Numbered from the stretch's first letter, positions 49,634-59,214 are shown. The stretch is DNA of 64,000 nucleotides from Paracoccaceae bacterium (GCA_030148225.1 JASBTX010000038.1:216434-280433); one strand, 5' to 3'. Notes: a model not told the origin generated them from the letters alone. Translations and numbers: made by a program.

Positions 49634-50917
49634 CTATGCCGGGCCGGTATCGGTCAGCGGTCTGGCGGGGCGTTCCATACCGGCAGCGTTCAGCGCCATC
49701 AGCAAAAAGGCCACGATCCCGAATACAGCCGCCGCCGACAAGAGGGGCAGCGCCGATCCGTCAAAGGCCAGCCCGATGGGTACGGCAAAGACCAGCGAAC
49801 TGATCGTGACCGTCCCGGTCGCGACCGAGGCCGCCATGCCCGCGATATGGCCCATCGGTGCCAGCGCCAGCGCGTTCAGATTGTTGATGATAAAGGCAAT
49901 TGACAGGAAAACCGTGGCCTTCCAGAGGATATAGCCCGGAAAGAGCAGCGGTTCGGGCAAAAGACGGAAACCCACCAGCAGAACGGCGGCAACGGATACC
50001 GCGCTTTGGACAAAGAGCGCCCGCAAGATCAGTGCCCGCATGCCAAGCCGCCCCACAAGTGCGGCATTGGCCAGTGCCGCACCGCCCCCTGCAAGCGAGA
50101 TCGCCCCCATGTAATAGGCGAAATCCGCCGGGCGGCCAAAGACATGCTCGAATATCGGCTGCGATGTCGTCAGCGTTGAAAAAAGCACGCCGTAAACCAG
50201 CGTCTGGGCAGCGATGCAGGTCAGGACCTGACGATGCGTCAGGACCTCGACCAGCGCCGCCCGTAGCGCGCCCGCGTTCAGCGGTCGGCGGTTTTCGGGC
50301 GCCAAAGTTTCGCCTTGACGCAGGCCGAACCAGAGCGAGGCGATGATCGCAAAGGCAAAGAAGGAAAAGAACACTGCGCGCCAGCCGAAACCAAGCGCGA
50401 TCCATTCGCCGATCACAGGTGCGACGCCGGGGACAAGCGTGAAGATCATCAGGCTCAGCGACAGGATGCGCGCCATCTGGCGGCCCGCGAAACGGTCGCG
50501 CACGATGGCGATGGCCGCGACGCGGGGACCAGCCGCGCCCAGCCCCTGCAGGATACGGCCAACGATCATCACCTCGAGAGAGGGTGCCTGCCATGCAACA
50601 AACGCACCGAATGTATAGAGCGCCAGACCTCCCAGCACGATCCGCCGCCGCCCAAACGCATCCGACAGCGGCCCGGCAAGAAATGTCCCGAGCCCCATGC
50701 CGAGGATGAAAGCGGTGATGACGAATTGCGCCCGATTGGCCATCGCGGGGCTGAGATCGGCGGCGATACGTGGCAGCGATGGCAGCATCGCATCCATCGA
50801 ATAGGCAAGCACCGCATACATGCAGGCGATCAGCGCGGCAAATTCGGCGGTGCCGAGGGGGGATTTCCGGATCATGCAGCGATCACGCGGCGGGCTGGCT
50901 GGGCTCTGCCGTGGCAA
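49634..50917 (-). CDS. MFS transporter, Bcr/CflA-like
   Basis: YSMDAMLPSLPRIAADLSPAMANRAQFVITAFILGMGLGTFLAGPLSDAFGRRRIVLGGL. Confidence 0.9.
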   Translation of the reverse strand: MPRQSPASPPRDRCMIRKSPLGTAEFAALIACMYAVLAYSMDAMLPSLPRIAADLSPAMANRAQFVITAFILGMGLGTFLAGPLSDAFGRRRIVLGGLALYTFGAFVAWQAPSLEVMIVGRILQGLGAAGPRVAAIAIVRDRFAGRQMARILSLSLMIFTLVPGVAPVIGEWIALGFGWRAVFFSFFAFAIIASLWFGLRQGETLAPENRRPLNAGALRAALVEVLTHRQVLTCIAAQTLVYGVLFSTLTTSQPIFEHVFGRPADFAYYMGAISLAGGGAALANAALVGRLGMRALILRALFVQSAVSVAAVLLVGFRLLPEPLLFPGYILWKATVFLSIAFIINNLNALALAPMGHIAGMAASVATGTVTISSLVFAVPIGLAFDGSALPLLSAAAVFGIVAFLLMALNAAGMERPARPLTDTGPA

Positions 50918-51533
50918 GTTCGTCGAGCACCTGTGCCCAGAGTTCGGGCGGTTGTGCCCCCGGCAGCACGTGCTGATTGCCCAGAACGAATGTCGGCACG
51001 CCCGTCACACCGCGCTCGCGGGCATGGGCATCGCGTGCGCGGATATCCTCGGCATCTGCATCGCCCGAGAGAAGCTGGGCGATCATCGCCCGGTCCAGCC
51101 CGGCCTCTTCCGCGATATCGAGCAGGGTGTCGGTATCGCCGATATCGCGACCCTGCTGGAAATAGGCGCGGAACAGCGCATCGACGACCGGCGTCTGGCG
51201 ACGCTCGATCCCGGCCCAGTGGATCAGGCGATGCGCGTTCAGCGTGTTGGGCGTGCGCCGGATGGCATCGAAATCGATCTCGATCCCGGCGGCACGCGCC
51301 GTATCGGCGATCCGGCCATAGACCTGATCGGCACCGCTCTTGCCGCCAAATTTCCCCTCCAGATAGGCCCGCCTGTCCATGCCCCCGGCAGGCATGTCGG
51401 GGTTGAGCTGAAAGGGATGCCATTCGAGCACAAAGGGATGGTCGGGATGGTCGGCCAGCGCCCGGTCAAGATGGGTCTTGCCGATCAGGCACCAGGGGCA
51501 GATCGGATCGGACAGGATATCAAGCTTGATCAT
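50883..51533 (-). CDS. DsbA family oxidoreductase (FrnE-like)
   Basis: LDILSDPICPWCLIGKTHLDRAL (CPWC), GVTGVPTFVLGNQHVLPGAQPPE. Confidence 0.9.
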   Translation of the reverse strand: MIKLDILSDPICPWCLIGKTHLDRALADHPDHPFVLEWHPFQLNPDMPAGGMDRRAYLEGKFGGKSGADQVYGRIADTARAAGIEIDFDAIRRTPNTLNAHRLIHWAGIERRQTPVVDALFRAYFQQGRDIGDTDTLLDIAEEAGLDRAMIAQLLSGDADAEDIRARDAHARERGVTGVPTFVLGNQHVLPGAQPPELWAQVLDELATAEPSQPAA

Positions 51534-53058
51534 GGTCTGCCTCATAGCTCTCGCGCAACACGCGACGGTTGATTTTGCCATTGGCACTATGTGGCAGTTG
51601 CGGCAGGGGAATGTAAAGGCGGGGCTGTTTATAGCGGGCCAGCCTATCGGTGGCCCTTGCCCTGAGCGTGGCCTCATCCGGTGCGCCCGCACTTCTGTAG
51701 AACAGGGCGATTAGGCTGGTATCTGCACGCGGCCGGACCTCGGCTGCGGCGCATTCCAGCCCGTCAAAGACGGCAAAGCAGCGCTCAACCTCAACTGGTG
51801 AGACGCGGAAACCACCGGCATTCATCATGTCGTCATCGCGTCCGAGATAGGTAATCTCGTCATCCGCGCCCATGGTGACCGTGTCGCCGGTCAGAAACCA
51901 GCCATCCCGCCTGCGTTCGGCGGGGATGACGGGTTTGCCCCCGTCCAGATAGCCCAGCATCAGCCCCGGATCATCCAGTGCCACGGCAAGGGTGCCGGGC
52001 TGCCCCCGGTCGACGGGACCCGCCGCGTCTATGACCGCGACGCGCCGTCCTGTCTGGGGCCGACCCAGCGCGGGGGGCAGGACATCCCGTCCCGGCCCGG
52101 ATGAGATAAAGGTCGAGCATTCCGACATGCCAAGCGCCTCGTAAATCGGGCAGCCGGTTGCATCAGTCCAGGCCGTGGCGATGTCGGGGGGCAGCTTTTC
52201 GCCCGCCGACAGCCCGTGGCGCAGATGGGTGAGGGCCATACGGGGATGGGCGCGCAGCATCTGGCGGTAGACACCCGGCGCAGCGGCAAAGATCGTCGCC
52301 GCATGCTGCTGCATCAGAGCGGGCAGATCGGCAGGTACGGCGTGTGGCGCTGGCACCAGCGCGGTGGCGCCGATGCTCCACGGGTCCATCAGCCCCGTGC
52401 CGAGCGTGTAGGTCCAGTTGAATGCGCCTGCATGCATCAGCCGGTCATCTGATTTCAACCCGTACCAGTCGCGCCACATCATCCGGCGCGCCCAGATCGC
52501 CCGGTGGGCATGTATCACGGCACGGGGCCGCCCGCCTGTGCCCGAGGTATAGATGATATAGGCGGGCCTGTCCGGATCGCCCATGGCCGGCTGGCGGGGG
52601 GCTTCGTGCTGCATGACCCCCAGCGCATCGATGCTCACCACCGGGCAGGTGGTGTCGGGCAGCGGCAAGGACGGGTCATGGCAGATTGCAGATGGCGCAA
52701 GTTCCCGCAGGATCGGCGCGATTTCAGCTGTGGTCAGCTGCGATGACAGGGGAACCGGGATGATATCTGCGGCGATGGCCGCCAGAAAGGCCAGCGGAAA
52801 TTCCACGCTGTTACCCAGCCTGAGCACCAGTCGGTCGCCCGGCCCGAGACTGGCAGCACCGAGCGCTGCGGATAGCCCCATGACGCGGCGGTGGAGATCG
52901 CGGTAGGTGAGGCGCGCGCCGCCCTGGGCACCCGCGATGATCAGCGCCGTCTGATCGGGCTGATCCATCGCATGGCCCAGCACATAGGCGGCCATGTTGA
53001 ACGGCGCAGGGCAGGGCGGCGGTGGCCCTGCATCAAAAATCGCGGGATTTTCGGTCAT
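51520..53058 (-). CDS. AMP-binding acyl-CoA synthetase
   Basis: PAYIIYTSGTGGRPRAVIHAHRAI, GWFLTGDTVTMGADDEITYLGRDDDMMNAGGFRVSPVEVE, NGKINRRVLRE. Confidence 0.9.
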   Translation of the reverse strand: MTENPAIFDAGPPPPCPAPFNMAAYVLGHAMDQPDQTALIIAGAQGGARLTYRDLHRRVMGLSAALGAASLGPGDRLVLRLGNSVEFPLAFLAAIAADIIPVPLSSQLTTAEIAPILRELAPSAICHDPSLPLPDTTCPVVSIDALGVMQHEAPRQPAMGDPDRPAYIIYTSGTGGRPRAVIHAHRAIWARRMMWRDWYGLKSDDRLMHAGAFNWTYTLGTGLMDPWSIGATALVPAPHAVPADLPALMQQHAATIFAAAPGVYRQMLRAHPRMALTHLRHGLSAGEKLPPDIATAWTDATGCPIYEALGMSECSTFISSGPGRDVLPPALGRPQTGRRVAVIDAAGPVDRGQPGTLAVALDDPGLMLGYLDGGKPVIPAERRRDGWFLTGDTVTMGADDEITYLGRDDDMMNAGGFRVSPVEVERCFAVFDGLECAAAEVRPRADTSLIALFYRSAGAPDEATLRARATDRLARYKQPRLYIPLPQLPHSANGKINRRVLRESYEADHDQA

Positions 53059-53123
53059 AACCCCGGCTATTGATCCGGTAAGAAAGTTGCAAGCCCATTG
53101 GGGCTGACATATGAAGCGTGTCC

Positions 53124-53741
53124 ATGACAAATGAACCTGCCATACTGACGCTGGGGCGCGGTGATGACGAGCCTTCGGTTGTTGAACCGCTCAATCTCGC
53201 GCAGCGCGTGCGCAGCCTGCGCAAGGAACGCAACTGGACGCTGGAACAGGCCGCGCGCCGGGCCGGGCTGGCGCGGTCGACCCTCTCCAAGATCGAGAAT
53301 GGCCAGATGTCGCCCACTTATGAGGCGCTCAAAAAGCTGGCCGAGGGGCTGAACATTTCCATCCCGCAGCTATTTTCGCCCCCGGCAGAGCCGCGCGTGA
53401 ACGGGCGCATGGCGGTAACGCGGGCGGGCGAGGGTCAGGCGCTGATCACCACGACCTACGAGCATGAGTTGCTGGCCAACACCATGAAAAAGAAGGCGAT
53501 GCTGCCCTATCGTACACGGGTGCGCGCCCGGTCGATGGAGGATTTCGGGGATTGGGTCCGCCATGGTGGCGAAGAATTTCTGCTGGTGCTGACCGGGGTG
53601 ATCCGGCTGTTTACCGAGTTTTACGAACCCGTTGACCTCAGACGCGGCGAAAGCGCCTATTATGACGCTTCGATGGGCCATAACGTGATTTCCGTCAGCG
53701 ATGACGACGCGACGATCCTCTGGATCACCTCTCTGAAGTGA
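53124..53741 (+). CDS. XRE family regulator with C-terminal cupin domain
   Basis: LAQRVRSLRKERNWTLEQAARRAGLARSTLSKIENGQMSPTYEALKKLAEGL plus cupin GGEEFLLVLTGVIRLFTEFYEPVDLRRGESAYYDASMGH. Confidence 0.9.
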   Translation: MTNEPAILTLGRGDDEPSVVEPLNLAQRVRSLRKERNWTLEQAARRAGLARSTLSKIENGQMSPTYEALKKLAEGLNISIPQLFSPPAEPRVNGRMAVTRAGEGQALITTTYEHELLANTMKKKAMLPYRTRVRARSMEDFGDWVRHGGEEFLLVLTGVIRLFTEFYEPVDLRRGESAYYDASMGHNVISVSDDDATILWITSLK

Positions 53742-54378
53742 ATATCAGCGGCAGGATCAGTGCCGCGACACCGACGCCGATCACCTGCATCAGGATGATC
53801 ATCGGCACATGGGCGGGATCGATGCCCGCGAATGTATCCGACAGGCCGCGCGCGATGGTCACGGCGGGATTGGCAAAGCTCGTTGATGAGGTGAACCAGT
53901 AGGCCCCGGTGATATAGAGCCCCACCAGCGCGGGAATGGCATCGGGCCGGTTCTTCAGCCCGCCGAAAATTACGAAAAGCAGCCCGAACGTGGCAAGGAT
54001 TTCCGACACCCAAAGATTGGCACCGGTGCGGCTGGTGGCAGAGAATTGCAGAACCGGCAGGTCAAACATGACATGGGTCAGCCAGACCCCGGCGATACCA
54101 CCTGCGATCTGCACCCCGACATAGGCCAGCGCGAGGCCCGGCAGGATGTCGCGGCGCAGGGCAAAGGCCAGCGTCACCGCCGGGTTAAAATGCGCGCCCG
54201 AGACGGGGCCAAGCGTGGTGATGATCGCATAAAGCATGCATCCTGTGGCAATCGCATTGGCCAGAAGCGCGAGCGCCACATTGCCGCCCGAGAGCGCGTC
54301 GCCCATGATGCCCGATCCGACCACGCCGATCAGCAGAAAGGCCGTGCCGATGAATTCAGCGAGGAGTTTTGATGTCAT
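53725..54378 (-). CDS. aqpS: MIP/aquaglyceroporin (AqpS-like)
   Basis: Two NPA motifs: SGAHFNPAVTLAFAL and SFANPAVTIARGLSDTFAGI; overlaps arsC. Confidence 0.82.
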   Translation of the reverse strand: MTSKLLAEFIGTAFLLIGVVGSGIMGDALSGGNVALALLANAIATGCMLYAIITTLGPVSGAHFNPAVTLAFALRRDILPGLALAYVGVQIAGGIAGVWLTHVMFDLPVLQFSATSRTGANLWVSEILATFGLLFVIFGGLKNRPDAIPALVGLYITGAYWFTSSTSFANPAVTIARGLSDTFAGIDPAHVPMIILMQVIGVGVAALILPLIFTSER

Positions 54379-54851
54379 GTCAGACGTCCGATGTCATTGA
54401 GCGCACCCAGTAGATTTTCGGGTGTCATATCCTCAAATTCCAGCGCCAGAAATGCCTTGGCACGGTTGGCCAGCAAATCATATGCGGCCCTGAACCCGGC
54501 GGCCTGTTCATCGGCGGGCAGGGCGGCGGGGTCATCGACGCCCCAGTGCACCCGCAGCGGTGCACCATGCCAGATCGGACAGGTTTCACTGTCAGCATTG
54601 CCGCAGACGGTAATCACCAGATCCAGTACCGGCGCGCTGGTGGCGGCAAAGACGTCCCACGATTTGGAGCGCAGCCCGGAGGTGTCATAACCCCGGGCGT
54701 CAAGGAGTTGCAGCGACATCGGGTGCACCCGGCCCACGGGCTGCGATCCGGCCGACCATGCCGAGATCCGGCCCGCGCCATGGCGGTTCAGGATCGCCTC
54801 GAGCAGGATCGAGCGGGCGGAATTGCCGGTGCAGAGCACAAGGATATTCAT
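54375..54851 (-). CDS. arsC: Arsenate reductase, LMW-phosphatase type
   Basis: VLCTGNSARSILLEAIL, VITVCGNADSETCPIW...HWGVDDPA. Confidence 0.9.
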   Translation of the reverse strand: MNILVLCTGNSARSILLEAILNRHGAGRISAWSAGSQPVGRVHPMSLQLLDARGYDTSGLRSKSWDVFAATSAPVLDLVITVCGNADSETCPIWHGAPLRVHWGVDDPAALPADEQAAGFRAAYDLLANRAKAFLALEFEDMTPENLLGALNDIGRLT

Positions 54852-54922
54852 GACCCCGCGTTAGTCGCCGGATGTAACAGTTTCGCGACAGATGCCGCGT
54901 CCGCCTGCGTCAGAGACGCGGC

Positions 54923-56737
54923 TCAGCCCTCTTCGTACCACCAGACATCGGGCTGGAAACCCAGCCAGTCCCCATACATCGGCAGCCTGTCGGGGTATTT
55001 CAGCTCTTTGACATGGGCGATGGTCGAGATGTCGCGAAACCAGAAGGGGATCACATAGCGCCCCGAGGTCAGGACACGGTCCAGCGCCTTGGTCGCGGCC
55101 AGAAAATCCGAGCGCTCGGTCGAGGTCAGCAAAGTGTCGATCATTGCTTCTGCCGCCGGTGAATTCATCCCCATCCAGTTGCGTGTTCCCGGTGCCTCGA
55201 TCCCGTCCGATCCCCAATAGAGCTTTTGTTCATTGCCGGGCGACAGCGACAGGCCGCGCCAGTAATAGGCCATCTCGAAATCATAGACATTCGTGCGCTC
55301 TTTGTACTGGGCGCTGTCGATCATGGTGATGGTGACTTCGACGCCCAGCCGTTTGAGCGCCTCGGTATAGATCGACGATATCGTGCGGTTCTCATCGGCA
55401 CCCTGTTTCAGCAGGATTTCAAAGGCAAAGGGCGCGCCATCAGGGCCGGTCATCACCCCATCCTCTACCGTGTATCCGGCATCTTCGAACAATTTCAGTG
55501 CCTTGCGGATATTGGCGCGGTTGCCTTCGCTGCCGTCGGATACCGGCAGAACATAGCCCTCTAGCGCGCCGGGCATCAGCGTATCGCGGAACGGCTCAAG
55601 CAGTTCCCTGACCCGTCCTTCGGCAGGCCCGGGGGCCATGCCAAGCACGGAATTCGAGAAATAGGAGGTGATGCGCGGCTTTTTCCCGCCATTGACCGTC
55701 TGGTTGATGAATTCGAAATTGAACGCCGTGATCAGCGCCTCGCGCACCCGCCAGTCGGCAAATTTCGGGTTGCGGGTATTCATGACGAAACCGGCAATTC
55801 CCGAAGGCCGTTTGTGCGGGAATGTCGATTTCACCACTGCGCCGGAGCTGACCAGCGGAAAATCATAGGCGGTTTCCCACTTGGCCTCGTTGAATTCGCG
55901 ATAGGTCGTGATTTCCCCGGCCTTGAACGCCTCGAAGACGACGCCGCTATCGCCGAAATAATCATAACGGATCTCATCCAGATTGGCCTGCCCGCGCATG
56001 AAGGGCACGTCATTACCCCAGTAGTCCGGATTGCGTTTGAAAATGATGAAACGACCCGCTTCAAAACGGTCAACGACATAGGCGCCGGTGCCGATGGGCA
56101 CATCCAGCGAGCTTTCTTTGAAATCGCGGCCTTCCCATTGGGACTTCTTGAGGATGGGGCGCAACCCCATCAGAAGCGCCAGTTCCCTGTCCTCGACCGC
56201 AAAGGTGATGCGCAGGCTGCGCGGGCCGGTCTGTTCGATCGTGTCGATATTGCCCCATGAACGGGTGTAGCGGGGTGAACCTTCGGTGCCGAGTGTCCGG
56301 TAGCTCCAGATCACATCCTCGACGGTGACGGGGGAACCATCCGAGAATCGCGCCTCTTCGCGCAGGGTGAATTCAACCCAAGACCTGTCCTCGGGTGTCT
56401 CAACCGATTCGGCCAGCAACCCGTAAAGAGTGAAAGGTTCATCCCAATTACGGCCCATAAGGCTTTCATAAACATGAACTCTCACGCCCCAGGGTGCGCG
56501 GCCTTTGAGGATGTAGGGGTTGAGCGAATCATAGCTGCCACCCTCACCGATCACGATTCGTCCGCCCCTGGGCGCATCGGGGTTCACATGCGCCAGAGAC
56601 ACAAAATCGGGTGGTAGGGCGGGCTCTCCGTACATAGCTATGCCATGTTTCGGCTGCGCGATTGCCGCGCCACCCAGCGAAATCATCGCAAAAATTGCGC
56701 CTGCGCTGGCGAATTTGCGTAAAAATTCAGTTCTCAT
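54923..56737 (-). CDS. ABC transporter substrate-binding protein, family 5 (YejA-like)
   Basis: Signal peptide; HGIAMYGEPALPPDFVSLAHVNPDAPRGGRIVIG; LLAESVETPEDRSWVEFTLREEARFSDGSPVTVEDV. Confidence 0.92.
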   Translation of the reverse strand: MRTEFLRKFASAGAIFAMISLGGAAIAQPKHGIAMYGEPALPPDFVSLAHVNPDAPRGGRIVIGEGGSYDSLNPYILKGRAPWGVRVHVYESLMGRNWDEPFTLYGLLAESVETPEDRSWVEFTLREEARFSDGSPVTVEDVIWSYRTLGTEGSPRYTRSWGNIDTIEQTGPRSLRITFAVEDRELALLMGLRPILKKSQWEGRDFKESSLDVPIGTGAYVVDRFEAGRFIIFKRNPDYWGNDVPFMRGQANLDEIRYDYFGDSGVVFEAFKAGEITTYREFNEAKWETAYDFPLVSSGAVVKSTFPHKRPSGIAGFVMNTRNPKFADWRVREALITAFNFEFINQTVNGGKKPRITSYFSNSVLGMAPGPAEGRVRELLEPFRDTLMPGALEGYVLPVSDGSEGNRANIRKALKLFEDAGYTVEDGVMTGPDGAPFAFEILLKQGADENRTISSIYTEALKRLGVEVTITMIDSAQYKERTNVYDFEMAYYWRGLSLSPGNEQKLYWGSDGIEAPGTRNWMGMNSPAAEAMIDTLLTSTERSDFLAATKALDRVLTSGRYVIPFWFRDISTIAHVKELKYPDRLPMYGDWLGFQPDVWWYEEG

Positions 56738-56816
56738 TTCAGCAACAATCCCCGATCTGCCTTGTTTTCTTAATGATCAGCCTACGGGGCGTTTACAAAC
56801 AATTCAAACTTTTAGC

Positions 56817-56845
56817 TTGGACCTTTCAGGGCAAAGCTTTATAAG
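56817..56845 (+). promoter_or_regulatory. Sigma-70-type promoter TTGGAC-N17-TATAAG
   Basis: -35 at 56817-56822, 17-nt spacer, -10 at 56840-56845. Confidence 0.55.
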
Positions 56846-56851
56846 GGGGTC

Positions 56852-56927
56852 ACTGCTCGATAGGTTTCTTGCCTGTATGAAACCTGCCTCAATAACTTAA
56901 CGCCGGCTTCGTGCCGGCGTTTTTTTT
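56852..56927 (+). ncRNA. Candidate intergenic sRNA (about 75 nt)
   Basis: Downstream of the predicted promoter; hairpin AGGTTTC-N10-GAAACCT (56862-56885) then Rho-independent terminator; no plus-strand CDS served by this terminator. Confidence 0.55.
56900..56927 (+). terminator. Rho-independent terminator ACGCCGGC-TTCGT-GCCGGCGT-TTTTTTT
   Basis: Perfect 8-bp stem, 5-nt loop, and T-run. Confidence 0.88.
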
Positions 56928-57014
56928 GGGGGTCGGCGGGTCGCCCGGGCACCGCAATGCGCCGCCCGGTTTTCCATCAGATTGTGCAACCCGTATTTCG
57001 CAGCTGCAAAATTA

Positions 57015-57025
57015 CTGCTATGCAG
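57015..57025. promoter_or_regulatory. PhaR-type site CTGC-TAT-GCAG upstream of 3-hydroxybutyrate dehydrogenase
   Basis: Matches the CTGC-N3-GCAG motif recalled for Paracoccus/Rhodobacter PhaR; about 40 bp upstream of the start codon. Confidence 0.5.
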
Positions 57026-57064
57026 CCGCAGAAACATCCGCTGATCAACGCACAGGAAAATCCC

Positions 57065-57838
57065 ATGTCATTCGAAGGAAAAACCGCTGTTGTCACAGGC
57101 TCCAATTCCGGCATCGGTCTGGCCGCTGCCCGTGTGCTGGCCGAGAACGGCGCATCGGTCGTGCTGAATTCGTTCACCAACTCCGACGAAGATCACGCGC
57201 TCGCCGCGTCGCTGGCGAAAGAAACGGGCAGGGCAGTGCGCTATATTCAGGCCGACATGTCGCGGCCCGAAGAATGCCGCCGCCTGATTTCCGAGGCGGG
57301 GCAATGCGATATCCTTGTCAACAATGCCGGGATCCAGTTCGTGTCTCCGGTCGAGGAATTTCCGGTGGATAAATGGGATGCGATCATCGCCATCAACATG
57401 AGCGCGGCCTTTCACACGACGGCTGTTGCGCTGCCGATGATGCGCGCGGCGGGCTGGGGCCGGGTGATCAATATCGCCTCGGCACACGGGCTGCGTGCCT
57501 CGCCCTATAAATCGGCCTATGTCGCGGCCAAGCACGGCGTGATCGGCCTGACCAAGACCGTCGCGCTGGAAACTGCCGCTGAGCCCATCACCTGCAACGC
57601 GATCTGCCCGGGCTATGTCCTGACACCGATCATCGAAAAGCAGATCCCCGATCAGATGAAGACCCACAACATGGATCGCGAAACGGTGCTGCGCGATGTC
57701 ATTCTGGTCAAGCACCCTTCGCGGCAATTCGTGACGATGGAGGCGGTGACGCAGACGGTACTTTACCTGTGCTCGCCCGCGGCGGACGAGATTCGCGGCA
57801 CCTCGATCAGCCTTGATGGTGGCTGGACCGCGTCCTGA
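57065..57838 (+). CDS. bdhA: 3-hydroxybutyrate dehydrogenase (SDR)
   Basis: KTAVVTGSNSGIGLAAARVLAENGA, ILVNNAGIQFVSPVEEFPVDKWDAIIAINMSAAFHTT, INIASAHGLRASPYKSAYVAAKHGVIGLTK. Confidence 0.93.
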   Translation: MSFEGKTAVVTGSNSGIGLAAARVLAENGASVVLNSFTNSDEDHALAASLAKETGRAVRYIQADMSRPEECRRLISEAGQCDILVNNAGIQFVSPVEEFPVDKWDAIIAINMSAAFHTTAVALPMMRAAGWGRVINIASAHGLRASPYKSAYVAAKHGVIGLTKTVALETAAEPITCNAICPGYVLTPIIEKQIPDQMKTHNMDRETVLRDVILVKHPSRQFVTMEAVTQTVLYLCSPAADEIRGTSISLDGGWTAS

Positions 57839-57853
57839 GAACAGGGCGCGCGG

Positions 57854-58462
57854 TCAGACCGAGCCGAGCAGCCGCGCGGCGATTGCCCACATGATCACGC
57901 CGATGCCGATATCGAGCCGCCGCCAGACACGGGCGCTTTGGAAATAGGGGGCAAGGCGGCGCGCGCCATAGCCAAGGCCAAAGAAAAAGACGAATGAGGC
58001 CGCCGCCGCCGCGATGCCAAAGGCCCATTTCTCGGCCACCGGTTCGAACTGGGTCGAGACCGCACCGATCAGGACAAGCGTGTCCAGATAGACATGCGGG
58101 TTGAGCCATGTCAGTGCCAGACCGACCATCAACGCCTTGCCGAGCGATCCCGGCCGGGCCGCCGCCGCGCCCACATAGTCACCGCGCCACGCGGCGGCGA
58201 ACCGCAGAAGGCCATAGTAAAACAGGAATATCGCCCCGCCGATGGCCATGATCACGGGCAGCATCGGCACCAGCGTCACGACCGTACCGAAACCGGCCAC
58301 GCCAAGCGCGATCAGCGTGGCGTCAGAGACGGAAAAGAGCAGGCAGAGCCAGAAGATATGCGCGTTCAAAAGCCCCTGACGGATGACAAAGGCATTCTGC
58401 GCGCCAATCGCGAGGATCAGGGAAAAACCGGTGAAAAAGCCGGTCAATGCGGCTTCGGTCAT
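57854..58462 (-). CDS. LysE/ArgO family amino acid exporter
   Basis: GFSLILAIGAQNAFVIRQGLLNAHIFWLCLLFSVSDATLIALGVAG, LTWLNPHVYLDTLVLIGAVS. Confidence 0.93.
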   Translation of the reverse strand: MTEAALTGFFTGFSLILAIGAQNAFVIRQGLLNAHIFWLCLLFSVSDATLIALGVAGFGTVVTLVPMLPVIMAIGGAIFLFYYGLLRFAAAWRGDYVGAAAARPGSLGKALMVGLALTWLNPHVYLDTLVLIGAVSTQFEPVAEKWAFGIAAAAASFVFFFGLGYGARRLAPYFQSARVWRRLDIGIGVIMWAIAARLLGSV

Positions 58463-59214
58463 GTGGGTTCGGCGACAGCGCTTTCAGGGGCCTCGGGTGG
58501 CGTGCTTGGGTCCTTGGCATTGGGATAGACAAGCCCGGCTGAAATCACGAGCTTGGCCGCATCCTCGACCGTCATATCCAGTTCGATCACATCGCTTGCC
58601 GGGACAAAAAGCAGAAAACCCGAGGTCGGGTTGGGCGTCGTGGGCAGGAAGACACTCAGCACATTCTGATGGGGAAGCTTTTCCTGCACCTCGCCCTTGG
58701 CCGGGGTCGAGACAAAGGCGATGGCCCAGATGCCCCGGCGCGGATATTGCACGAGAACCGCCTTGTCAAAGCTCTTGGAGCTTTGCGAAAGCGCGGTTTC
58801 GACCAGTTGTTTGGCACCGTTATAGATCGACCGGACAATCGGCATGCGGTCGACCAGATGTTCGAGATAACGCACAAAGACCCGGCCCAGAAACCCCTTG
58901 GCGATCCAGCCGATGATAACGGTAAATATCAGGAATACGATCACACCCAGCCCGCGGATGTTGATCGTCATCTCGGGGGCGATATCGATGCCGATCGCCC
59001 GCAGGGCCTGTGACAAAAGGCTGGACGGCTCCAGCCGGGCCGGCACCAGCGGCAGCACCCACCCGTCTATGACCCCTGTGACCGCCCAGATCAGCCAGAT
59101 CGTCAGGGCGACGGGGATGACAACGATAAGACCGGCAAGGAAATTACTTCTCAATCTGGAAAACAATCCTGGTTTGCGCGCGACGTGCGGCTTGGTGGGA
59201 TCTTCGGATGACAT
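58459..59214 (-). CDS. DUF502 domain membrane protein
   Basis: NFLAGLIVVIPVALTIWLIWAV, GLGVIVFLIFTVIIGWIAKGFLG, FLPTTPNPTSGFLLFVPASDVIELDMTVEDAAKLVISAG. Confidence 0.9.
   Translation of the reverse strand: MSSEDPTKPHVARKPGLFSRLRSNFLAGLIVVIPVALTIWLIWAVTGVIDGWVLPLVPARLEPSSLLSQALRAIGIDIAPEMTINIRGLGVIVFLIFTVIIGWIAKGFLGRVFVRYLEHLVDRMPIVRSIYNGAKQLVETALSQSSKSFDKAVLVQYPRRGIWAIAFVSTPAKGEVQEKLPHQNVLSVFLPTTPNPTSGFLLFVPASDVIELDMTVEDAAKLVISAGLVYPNAKDPSTPPEAPESAVAEPT

Noticed and set aside
56640-56900. 86-aa plus-strand ORF running into the orphan terminator
   Set aside because: Starts inside the antisense of the substrate-binding protein gene; no RBS, and the predicted promoter lies inside it, so a non-coding RNA is more plausible.
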